This document shows, one piece after another, positions 6,316 through 12,116 of a stretch of 14,970 nt of DNA; position 1 is the stretch's first letter; each line of letters starts with the position of its first letter. A model generated the notes under the pieces. The model was not told the origin of the DNA and did no database searches. It saw only the letters and a list, made by a program, of their open reading frames with translations. The position numbers and the translations under genes are program-made. Source of the DNA: Prevotella sp. UBA6429 (GTDB lineage Bacteria > Bacteroidota > Bacteroidia > Bacteroidales > Bacteroidaceae). Location: assembly GCA_002437285.1 (NCBI GenBank), contig DJOV01000024.1, positions 8,460 to 23,429 on the forward strand, in the 5' to 3' direction.

Positions 6316-7311
6316 ATGATGAACGACTTGACATTATTGGTGCTTGCGCCTTCCAATATCTGGCTGCAAGCGTTGTTGCTTGTGGTGAGCATCCGCGTGG
6401 TGCTGGCGGGTGCCGACTGGTTGACCAGAGGCGCCGTGGCGCTGGCCGAGCGAATGGGCATACCACAGATAGTGATTGGCCTCACCGTGGTGGCCATGGG
6501 CACGTCGATGCCCGAGTTTTTCGTCAGCTTGACTTCAGCCGTCAGCGGCACGCCCGACTTGGCCGTGGGCAATGTGGTGGGAAGCAACGTCTTCAACACC
6601 TTGCTCATCGTGGGTGTAGCGGCCCTGGTGGCACCCATCACCATCCTGAAAGACACCGTGCGCAAGGACATGCCCTTCGCGCTGATAGCCTCCACCCTGT
6701 TGCTGCTGATGTGTCTCGACCGTGAGATCGGCCGTTGGGACGCTCTTGTGTTGTTCGTCTTGTTCATCGTCTTCATGACCGTCACCATCCGTGGCGCACG
6801 CGGCAACCGGTCGGCCGAAAGCGAGCGCTTGGTGGCCACGGAGCAGAAACCCTCCAAGAGTCCCTTGCGCGCAACGTTGCTGATGGTATTGGGATTGGTG
6901 TGTCTGGTACTGGGCAGCAACGTCTTTGTGGACAATGCCTCGGCCATCGCCCATAGCCTGGGCGTGAGCGACGCTGTCATCGGCCTGACCATCGTGGCCG
7001 GCGGCACTTCCCTGCCCGAACTGGCTACCAGCGTGGTGGCCGCACGACAAGGGAACAGCGGCATCGCCATCGGCAACGTGCTGGGCAGCAATGTGTTCAA
7101 CATTCTCATGATCATCGGCCTTACCGGCCTCATCTCGCCCATGTCCATCCAGGGCATCACCACCGTCGACCTCTCCATGATGGTCATCTCGATGATGATA
7201 CTATGGCTCTTCGCCTTTACCAAGTATCGCGTGGAGCGCTGGGAGGGCGCCGTGCTCGCCACCGTATTTGCCGGTTACATGGTGCATCTCATCAGTGCCG
7301 CCATGGCATAA
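6316..7311 (+). CDS. Sodium/calcium exchanger (CaCA family, YrbG-like)
   Basis: This inner-membrane cation/calcium antiporter is 331 residues long with about ten hydrophobic segments. The two inverted alpha repeats that form the ion site are clear. The first is GLTVVAMGTSMPEFFVSLTSAVSG, followed by GNVVGSNVFNTLLIVG (about 55-100). The second is GLTIVAGGTSLPELATSVVAARQG, followed by GNVLGSNVFNILMIIG (about 223-268). The glutamates in TSMPE (E67) and TSLPE (E235) are the expected ion ligands. A hydrophilic cytoplasmic loop at about 160-184 separates the two halves. Calcium as substrate is inferred from family. The ATG at 6316 or 6319 (MMND) is chosen because an upstream GTG at 6244 would require translating the hsp20 terminator hairpin. 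The gene is monocistronic, with hairpins on both sides. Confidence 0.9.
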   Translation: MMNDLTLLVLAPSNIWLQALLLVVSIRVVLAGADWLTRGAVALAERMGIPQIVIGLTVVAMGTSMPEFFVSLTSAVSGTPDLAVGNVVGSNVFNTLLIVGVAALVAPITILKDTVRKDMPFALIASTLLLLMCLDREIGRWDALVLFVLFIVFMTVTIRGARGNRSAESERLVATEQKPSKSPLRATLLMVLGLVCLVLGSNVFVDNASAIAHSLGVSDAVIGLTIVAGGTSLPELATSVVAARQGNSGIAIGNVLGSNVFNILMIIGLTGLISPMSIQGITTVDLSMMVISMMILWLFAFTKYRVERWEGAVLATVFAGYMVHLISAAMA

Positions 7312-7324
7312 GGCGCAAAAGAAT

Positions 7325-7365
7325 GGAAAAAGTCCTGCCACACTCACTGCGGCAGGACTTTTTCC
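7325..7365. terminator. Strong intrinsic terminator, symmetric in both directions
   Basis: A perfect 15-base stem is formed by GGAAAAAGTCCTGCC (7325-7339) and GGCAGGACTTTTTCC (7351-7365), with an 11-base loop. The stem carries its own A-tract and T-tract, so it could stop transcription from either side. It follows the exchanger stop by 13 bases and insulates the queuosine unit from it. Confidence 0.9.
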
Positions 7366-7398
7366 TTCAAAAAGAAGGCTTCTTCAGAGTTTTATTTG

Positions 7399-7406
7399 TA
7401 ACTTTG
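7399..7406 (+). promoter_or_regulatory. Candidate -7 element of the yhhQ-queF operon
   Basis: TAACTTTG matches TAnnTTTG. Transcription would start near 7410, about 14 bases before the first paired base of the riboswitch. No TTTG is present at the usual -33 distance. The location between the terminator and the riboswitch supports the call. Confidence 0.55.
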
Positions 7407-7423
7407 CACCCGCAAACTTACGT

Positions 7424-7458
7424 AGGGGTACTTGCTCAACCCCCTTTAACAAAACAAG
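7424..7458 (+). promoter_or_regulatory. preQ1-I riboswitch controlling yhhQ (and queF)
   Basis: The leader folds as a preQ1-I H-type pseudoknot. P1 pairs AGGGG (7424-7428) with CCCCT (7441-7445). The C at 7440, just before the 3' strand of P1, is the position that recognises preQ1. P2 pairs CTTG (7431-7434) with CAAG (7455-7458). The A-rich tail TTTAACAAAACAAG strongly resembles the tail of the Thermoanaerobacter tengcongensis aptamer as I remember it. The 3' strand of P2 ends two bases before the ATG at 7461, so ligand binding should hide the purine-rich ribosome-binding stretch and reduce translation. The downstream genes, a queuosine-precursor transporter and QueF, are exactly those expected. 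No expression platform with a terminator hairpin is present, so control is most likely translational. Confidence 0.9.
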
Positions 7459-7460
7459 AC

Positions 7461-8150
7461 ATGAAAAAACAGAACCAAACAGTGAGTGTGCTGTTCATGC
7501 TGTTCAGCATACTCTTCTGCGTTTGCCTCATTGCTGCAAACGTGCTCGAGACCAAACAAATCGCCGTAGGCCCCATCACACTGACCGGAGGCCTCATCGT
7601 TTTTCCCATTTCCTACATCATCAACGACTGCGTGTGTGAGGTGTGGGGCTTCCGCAAGGCCCGCCTGCTCATCTGGACAGGTTTCGCCATGAACTTCCTG
7701 TTTGTGGCCTTAGGCGCCCTATGCGACGCCATCCCCGGAGCCTCCTATTGGCACAACGACGCAGGCTTCCACGCCATCTTCGGCCTGGCACCACGCATCG
7801 CTGCCGCCTCATTTGTCGCTTTTCTCGTAGGCAGTTTCATGAACGCCTACGTGATGAGCAAGATGAAGATACGCGACGGTGGACGCCACTTCTCGGCACG
7901 CGCCATCCTGTCGACCGTGGCCGGCGAGAGTTGCGACAGTGTCATCTTCTTCCCGCTGGCCCTCGGAGGTGTGGTACCCGCCGAGGAACTGCCCCTGCTC
8001 ATGTTGTGGCAGGTGGTGCTCAAGACGGCCTACGAAGTGGTGGTGCTGCCCGTGACCATCCGGGTGGTAAAAGCGATGAAGCGTCATGAAGGTGAAGATG
8101 TCTACGACAACGGGATCAGTTACAACGTATTGAAAATCAAGACTATATAA
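7461..8150 (+). CDS. yhhQ: Queuosine precursor transporter (COG1738/YhhQ family)
   Basis: The 229-residue inner-membrane protein has about six hydrophobic segments, the first at 9-27 (SVLFMLFSILFCVCLIAAN). Family landmarks are the TGGLIVFPISYIINDCVCEVWG block at 42-63 and the S-T-V-A-G-E-S-C-D-S-V-I-F-F segment at 151-164, close to the STxGExxDSxIF pattern of YhhQ proteins. E. coli YhhQ imports queuosine precursors such as preQ0 and preQ1. The substrate here is inferred from family, from the preQ1 riboswitch ending two bases before the ATG, and from queF starting one base after the stop. The riboswitch position fixes the start at 7461 and rules out a longer in-frame reading from 7203, which would cross the terminator. 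Confidence 0.95.
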   Translation: MKKQNQTVSVLFMLFSILFCVCLIAANVLETKQIAVGPITLTGGLIVFPISYIINDCVCEVWGFRKARLLIWTGFAMNFLFVALGALCDAIPGASYWHNDAGFHAIFGLAPRIAAASFVAFLVGSFMNAYVMSKMKIRDGGRHFSARAILSTVAGESCDSVIFFPLALGGVVPAEELPLLMLWQVVLKTAYEVVVLPVTIRVVKAMKRHEGEDVYDNGISYNVLKIKTI

Positions 8151-8151
8151 T

Positions 8152-8619
8152 ATGGGAAACAGAGAGAATGAGGGACTGAAATCTCTCGGAAAGAAAACAG
8201 GATACAAGATGGATTACGCGCCCGAGGTGCTGGAGACCTTTGTCAACAAGCACCAGGGCAACGACTATTGGGTGCAGTTCAACTGCCCTGAGTTCACAAG
8301 CCTTTGCCCCATCACTGGGCAACCTGACTTTGCGGAGATTCGCATCAGCTACATCCCCGACGTGCGCATGGTGGAAAGCAAGAGCCTGAAGCTGTATCTC
8401 TTCAGCTTTCGCAACCACGGTGACTTCCATGAGGACTGCGTCAACATCATCATGAAAGATCTCATCAAGCTGATGGATCCCAAATACATTGAGGTGACCG
8501 GACTGTTCACCCCACGTGGCGGCATCAGCATCTACCCTTACGCCAACTATGGGCGCAAGGGCACATGGTATGAGGAACTGGCCCGCACGCGCTTTGCGCA
8601 ACACGGGTTGCGCGGCTAA
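8152..8619 (+). CDS. queF: NADPH-dependent 7-cyano-7-deazaguanine (preQ0) reductase
   Basis: QueF reduces the nitrile of preQ0 to the aminomethyl group of preQ1, using two NADPH, in the queuosine tRNA-modification pathway. The 155-residue protein is the single-domain (type I) form. The catalytic cysteine is C52 in FTSLCPITGQPDF, and the catalytic aspartate is D59, seven residues later as in the Bacillus enzyme. The QueF signature ESKSLKLY is at 75-82 and the FHEDC motif at 92-96. The TPRGGISIYPYANYG segment near 120-134 is also typical. Its ATG lies one base after the yhhQ stop, so translation is probably coupled and the upstream preQ1 riboswitch may control it too. No queC, queD or queE gene lies next to it in this window. 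Confidence 0.97.
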   Translation: MGNRENEGLKSLGKKTGYKMDYAPEVLETFVNKHQGNDYWVQFNCPEFTSLCPITGQPDFAEIRISYIPDVRMVESKSLKLYLFSFRNHGDFHEDCVNIIMKDLIKLMDPKYIEVTGLFTPRGGISIYPYANYGRKGTWYEELARTRFAQHGLRG

Positions 8620-8623
8620 ACTT

Positions 8624-8645
8624 CCACCTACTCGGTGGTCTCTTT
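8624..8645 (+). terminator. Weak hairpin after queF
   Basis: CCACC (8624-8628) pairs with GGTGG (8634-8638) around TACTC, followed by TCTCTTT. The stem is short and overlaps the last codons of the convergent lipoprotein gene. It is the only terminator candidate in the 8-base gap between the two stops, and this is a low-confidence call. Confidence 0.35.
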
Positions 8646-9485
8646 CAAGGCTTGCTTGGAGCGCATCTCGGCGATGGCCTTGGCACGCTTGTTGATGTCG
8701 TTGATGTCGTTCTTACGGTAGTAGCTGCGTGAGCCGTCACGATCGGAAAGCACCAGGGAGTCGTCATCGAGATAGTCGATGGAGCACGTGTCGAAGGAGA
8801 CACTCTGGTAGCCCACCACCGTGTTGTCCTTGCCCGAGTATTTGGGCTTGCCGCTGGTCATGACAAACTTGCCATTCCAGATGTGCCACGCGATAAACCA
8901 TCCCAGCGGAGGATAGACCACCGGGCTCTCTTCGGCCAGCGTGCTCGACTCCTGCACATAGCCCACACTGGTGGCCTCCCACTGGCGCTTCAGCCAGAAG
9001 CCATACTCGCGGGGCACGAAATAGAGGTCTTTCAGCGAGTCGGGCATCTCGCGGATGACACGGGCCTGCTCCTGGGGTGTCATCGTCTCGTGGTCGCGCA
9101 GTTGCGGCATGACGATGTAGCACCAAATGCCCTTCAGCTGGTCAAGGTCAATCACGATGTCGGCAATGTGCCGGTTCTCCTTGTTGAGCACCACACCTAT
9201 CCAGTCACCCGTCTTGATGCGTCCCAAGACACGATGCCGGCGGCTTGCCCCGATGATGTTGTAGGTCACGGGATCGCTGCCGTCACTCGGCAGCAACACG
9301 ACAGCCGTATCAGAACATCCCTCACACGCCAGCCCATAGATGGTGCTGTCACCCTTGAGGGGTTGGTCGTAACTGGTGGCCGGCAACCGCTGAGCCACCG
9401 GCTTCTTGTCATCATGGCAAGCCGTCATCACAAAGGCAGCCAGCAGAAATACAAACAGTGTCTTGACGTTCATCTTGTTGTTCAT
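8628..9485 (-). CDS. Putative lipoprotein of unknown function
   Basis: The 285-residue product begins with a basic N-terminus and hydrophobic stretch ending FVMTAC, a lipobox-like site with the lipidated cysteine at C23. It is followed by HDDKK, whose acidic residues resemble Bacteroidetes lipoprotein export signals, so surface exposure is possible. I do not recognise the family. The body contains a CEGC pair (C54, C57) soon after the signal and a GRIKTGDWIGVVLN stretch. The tail end reads GYQSVSFDTCSIDYLDDDSLVLSDRDGSRSYYRK, a beta-strand-rich pattern loosely like lipocalin-type domains, and a basic helix (NDINKRAKAIAEMRSKQA) closes it. The start may instead be the second ATG at 9473 (MNVKT), because the promoter's -7 box ends only 8 bases before the first ATG. 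The gene is convergent with queF and divergent from the oadA-like gene. Confidence 0.8.
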   Translation of the reverse strand: MNNKMNVKTLFVFLLAAFVMTACHDDKKPVAQRLPATSYDQPLKGDSTIYGLACEGCSDTAVVLLPSDGSDPVTYNIIGASRRHRVLGRIKTGDWIGVVLNKENRHIADIVIDLDQLKGIWCYIVMPQLRDHETMTPQEQARVIREMPDSLKDLYFVPREYGFWLKRQWEATSVGYVQESSTLAEESPVVYPPLGWFIAWHIWNGKFVMTSGKPKYSGKDNTVVGYQSVSFDTCSIDYLDDDSLVLSDRDGSRSYYRKNDINDINKRAKAIAEMRSKQALKETTE

Positions 9486-9493
9486 TTACTGTG

Positions 9494-9524
9494 CAAAGAT
9501 AGTTATAAATTATAAAAAAGCAAT
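9494..9524 (-). promoter_or_regulatory. Promoter of the lipoprotein gene
   Basis: On the minus strand, TATCTTTG (9501-9494) matches TAnnTTTG. A near-match ATTG (9524-9521) lies 19 bases upstream, against the TTTG consensus. Transcription would start near 9490, giving a leader of only about 5 bases to the first ATG or about 17 bases to the second. This favours the second start or a leaderless transcript. Confidence 0.55.
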
Positions 9525-9554
9525 CGGAAAGTCCGTATTTTGATTTTTTTTATC

Positions 9555-9562
9555 TAATTTTG
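9555..9562 (+). promoter_or_regulatory. Candidate -7 element and leader of the oadA-like gene
   Basis: TAATTTTG matches TAnnTTTG, but no TTTG is seen 19-21 bases upstream. A start near 9566 gives a leader of about 88 nt. The leader can form two small stems, CGGT/ACCG (9568-9581) and GTTG/CAAC (9590-9600), of uncertain meaning. An AAGGA stretch lies just before the ATG at 9654. Confidence 0.45.
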
Positions 9563-9653
9563 CACCTCGGTATCAACACCGCTTTATATGTTGAGACAAC
9601 GGATGTTGGCACACACCGATTCAAGGTAAGAAATCATTAAGTACAAGGAATAA

Positions 9654-11423
9654 ATGAAGAAAAAAATTCAGTTCAGTCTCGTCTATCGTGACATGTGGCA
9701 GAGCTCCGGCAAGTTCCAGCCACGCAAGGACCAGCTGGAGCGCATCGCTCCCGTCATCATTGACATGGGTTGCTTTGCCCGTGTGGAAACCAACGGTGGC
9801 GCTTTCGAGCAAGTGCAACTGCTCGCTGGCGAGAACCCCAACGACGCTGTGCGCGCTTTCTGCAAGCCCTTCAATGAGGTAGGCATCAAGACCCACATGC
9901 TCGACCGCGGTCTCAACGCCCTCCGCATGTATCCGGTGCCCGATGACGTGCGCGCCATGATGTACCGCGTGAAGCACGCCCAGGGTGTGGACATTCCACG
10001 CATCTTCGACGGCCTGAACGACATCCGCAACATAGCTCCGTCCATCAAGTGGGCCAAGGAGGCAGGCATGACACCGCAGGGCACCCTCTGCATCACCACG
10101 TCACCCGTGCACACGCTGGAATACTACGCCAAGCTTGCCGACCAGGAGATAGAGGCCGGCGCTGAGGAGATTTGCCTGAAGGACATGGCCGGCATCGGCC
10201 AGCCCGCGTTCCTCGGCCAGCTCACCAAGATGATCAAGGACAAGCACCCCGAGATCATCATCGAGTATCACGGACACTCTGGTCCCGGCCTGTCAATGGC
10301 ATCCATCCTGGAGGTCTGCGAGAACGGCGCCGACATCATCGACACCGCCATCGAGCCGCTGTCATGGGGCAAGGTGCATCCGGACATCATCTCCGTGCAG
10401 TCAATGCTGAAGCACGCCGGATTTGACGTCCCCGAGATCAACATGAGCGCCTACATGAAGGCTCGCGCCCTCACCCAGGAGTTTATCGACGAGTGGCTGG
10501 GCTATTTCATCAACCCCGGCAACAAGCTCATGTCATCACTCTTGCTCACCTGCGGCCTGCCTGGTGGCATGATGGGCTCGATGATGGCCGACCTCGGCGG
10601 CATGCGCACCACCATCAACAACATCCGCAAGAAGAAGGGCGAAGAGGAGTTGTCCATGGACGACCTGCTCATCAAGCTCTTTGAGGAGGTGGCTTACGTG
10701 TGGCCCCGCGTGGGTTACCCACCCCTTGTGACACCTTTCTCACAGTACACCAAGAACATCGCCCTGATGAACCTGCTCACGCTGGAGCAAGGCAAGGGCC
10801 GCTTCGTGATGATGGACGATGCCATGTGGGGCATGATCCTCGGCAAGAGCGGCAAGGTACCCGGAGAGATCGATCCCGAGCTGAAGGAGCTTGCCGCCAA
10901 GCAAGGCCGCGAGTTTACCGACGCCGACCCCCACACCTTGCTCACCAACGCCCTCGACGACTTCAAGAAGGAGATGGACGAGAACGGCTGGGAGTATGGC
11001 AAGGACGACGAGGAGCTCTTCGAGCTGGCCATGCATCCTGAGCAGTACCGCAACTACAAGAGCGGACAGGCCAAGAAGAACATGCTGGCCGACCTGCAGA
11101 AGGCCAAGGATGCACAGCTCGGCGCCAAGGTGTCGCCCGAGGAGGCTGCAGCCTTCAAGCATGCCAAGGCTGACGCCATCGTGGCCCCCGTGAAGGGCCA
11201 GATCTTCTGGGAGTTCCAGGGCGAGGGCGAGGCAGCACCCGCTGTGGAGCCCTTCATCGGCAAGGAGTACAAGGAAGGCGATGCCTTCTGCTGGATCCAG
11301 GCCCCCTGGGGCGAGTTTGTCGAGGTCAAGGCTGACCTGGGCGGCAAGCTCGTTGAGATCAACGCCAAGCAGGGCTCAAAGGTGCAGAAGGGCACTGTGC
11401 TGGCTTACATCCAGAGAGACTAA
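9654..11423 (+). CDS. oadA: Oxaloacetate decarboxylase alpha-like carboxyltransferase with degenerate biotinyl-like domain
   Basis: The 589-residue protein belongs to the carboxyltransferase family of OadA, pyruvate carboxylase subunit B and transcarboxylase 5S. The barrel spans about 5-300. Metal-site residues are D13 in YRDMWQS (RDAHQS in typical members), the likely carbamylated lysine K176 in CLKDMAG, and H206/H208 in YHGHSG. CITTSPVHT at 146-154 is also conserved. A PYC/OADA-type region follows (VAYVWPRVGYPPLVTPFSQYTKN at about 346-368). Residues of about 508-589 look like a biotinyl/lipoyl domain (IVAPVKGQI near its start, GSKVQKGTVLAYI at its end). However, the expected AMKM motif is replaced by APWG at 550-553, so the biotin lysine is missing. 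If the enzyme is active, biotin must come from a separate carrier protein. No OadB or OadG partner is adjacent. The true substrate is uncertain. Confidence 0.85.
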   Translation: MKKKIQFSLVYRDMWQSSGKFQPRKDQLERIAPVIIDMGCFARVETNGGAFEQVQLLAGENPNDAVRAFCKPFNEVGIKTHMLDRGLNALRMYPVPDDVRAMMYRVKHAQGVDIPRIFDGLNDIRNIAPSIKWAKEAGMTPQGTLCITTSPVHTLEYYAKLADQEIEAGAEEICLKDMAGIGQPAFLGQLTKMIKDKHPEIIIEYHGHSGPGLSMASILEVCENGADIIDTAIEPLSWGKVHPDIISVQSMLKHAGFDVPEINMSAYMKARALTQEFIDEWLGYFINPGNKLMSSLLLTCGLPGGMMGSMMADLGGMRTTINNIRKKKGEEELSMDDLLIKLFEEVAYVWPRVGYPPLVTPFSQYTKNIALMNLLTLEQGKGRFVMMDDAMWGMILGKSGKVPGEIDPELKELAAKQGREFTDADPHTLLTNALDDFKKEMDENGWEYGKDDEELFELAMHPEQYRNYKSGQAKKNMLADLQKAKDAQLGAKVSPEEAAAFKHAKADAIVAPVKGQIFWEFQGEGEAAPAVEPFIGKEYKEGDAFCWIQAPWGEFVEVKADLGGKLVEINAKQGSKVQKGTVLAYIQRD

Positions 11424-11452
11424 GCTCACTTGCAACTATTCTTTGCAAAAAG

Positions 11453-11992
11453 ATGGATTATCAAAAAATCATCGATAAGTATTATCCCGAGGCCAATCGG
11501 CTTCGGGATATTTTGATTTGTCACAGCCGTCAGGTGGCCGCCCGCGCCTTGCTCATCTGCGACTCCCATCCGGAACTGGGCATGGACCGTCAGTTTGTAG
11601 AGGAGGCCGCCATGCTGCACGACATCGGCATCTTCCGTTGTGATGCGCCGGGCATAGCCTGCCATGGCACGGAGCCTTACATCTGCCACGGGCGCATCGG
11701 AGCCGAACTGATGAGACGCGAGGGATACGAGCGCCACGCACGGGTCTGCGAGCGCCACACCGGCGCAGGCCTCTCGCTCTCCGACATCGTGAGCCAAGAC
11801 CTGCCCCTGCCCCATCAGGACTTCCTGCCCGAGACACTTGAGGAAAAGGTGATCTGCTACGCTGACAAGTTCTACAGCAAGTCAAACCTGCAGCGGGAAA
11901 AGACCCATGAGCAAGCCGAGAAAAGCCTCGCCAAGTTTGGCCAAGAGGGCCTGGCCCGCTTCCAGACATGGGAAAAGCTGTTTGAGGGATAG
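11453..11992 (+). CDS. HD-domain metal-dependent phosphohydrolase (HDIG type)
   Basis: The 179-residue cytosolic protein has a complete HD metal site. H24 lies in ILICHSRQVA, H56-D57 in AAMLHDIGIF, H79 in ICHGRIGAELMRREG, H102 in CERHTGAG, and D138 in ICYADKFYSK. This arrangement matches small HDIG proteins of unknown substrate, which are often annotated as phosphohydrolases acting on nucleotides. A charged helical tail (QREKTHEQAEKSLAKFGQEGLARFQTWEKLF) follows. It starts 30 bases after the oadA-like stop and is probably co-transcribed with it. The TATTCTTTG just before the ATG resembles a -7 element with one extra base and could drive a separate short transcript. No substrate can be assigned from sequence. 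Confidence 0.85.
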   Translation: MDYQKIIDKYYPEANRLRDILICHSRQVAARALLICDSHPELGMDRQFVEEAAMLHDIGIFRCDAPGIACHGTEPYICHGRIGAELMRREGYERHARVCERHTGAGLSLSDIVSQDLPLPHQDFLPETLEEKVICYADKFYSKSNLQREKTHEQAEKSLAKFGQEGLARFQTWEKLFEG

Positions 11993-12033
11993 TTAAAATT
12001 AAGAAAAACACCCGATATTCCCTGATTATTGCG

Positions 12034-12041
12034 TAATTTTG
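12034..12041 (+). promoter_or_regulatory. Candidate -7 element of lptD
   Basis: TAATTTTG matches TAnnTTTG, with no TTTG at the -33 distance. A start near 12045 gives a leader of about 72 nt to the ATG at 12117. The leader includes a small stem ACGCC/GGCGT around TCC near 12057-12069. No terminator was found between the HD gene and this element, so read-through is possible. Confidence 0.45.
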
Positions 12042-12116
12042 CAGTTCAATGGGAACACGCCTCCGGCGTTCGAGAAGGCTGGTCCCGCTTTTCTACAAGG
12101 GATATTCTGCAGTTTC

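Noticed and set aside
6258..7262. 334-codon minus-strand open frame opposite the exchanger gene
   Set aside because: Its composition (many T, S, R and M) is that of a shadow frame of a membrane protein, and the exchanger's conserved repeats prove the plus strand is coding.
7203..7460. Upstream in-frame start for yhhQ
   Set aside because: The extension overlaps the exchanger gene, the 15-bp terminator and the preQ1 riboswitch, and the encoded residues have no family match.
12039..12116. TTG start extending lptD by 26 residues
   Set aside because: It overlaps the -7 promoter element and would put a polar segment before the signal peptide.
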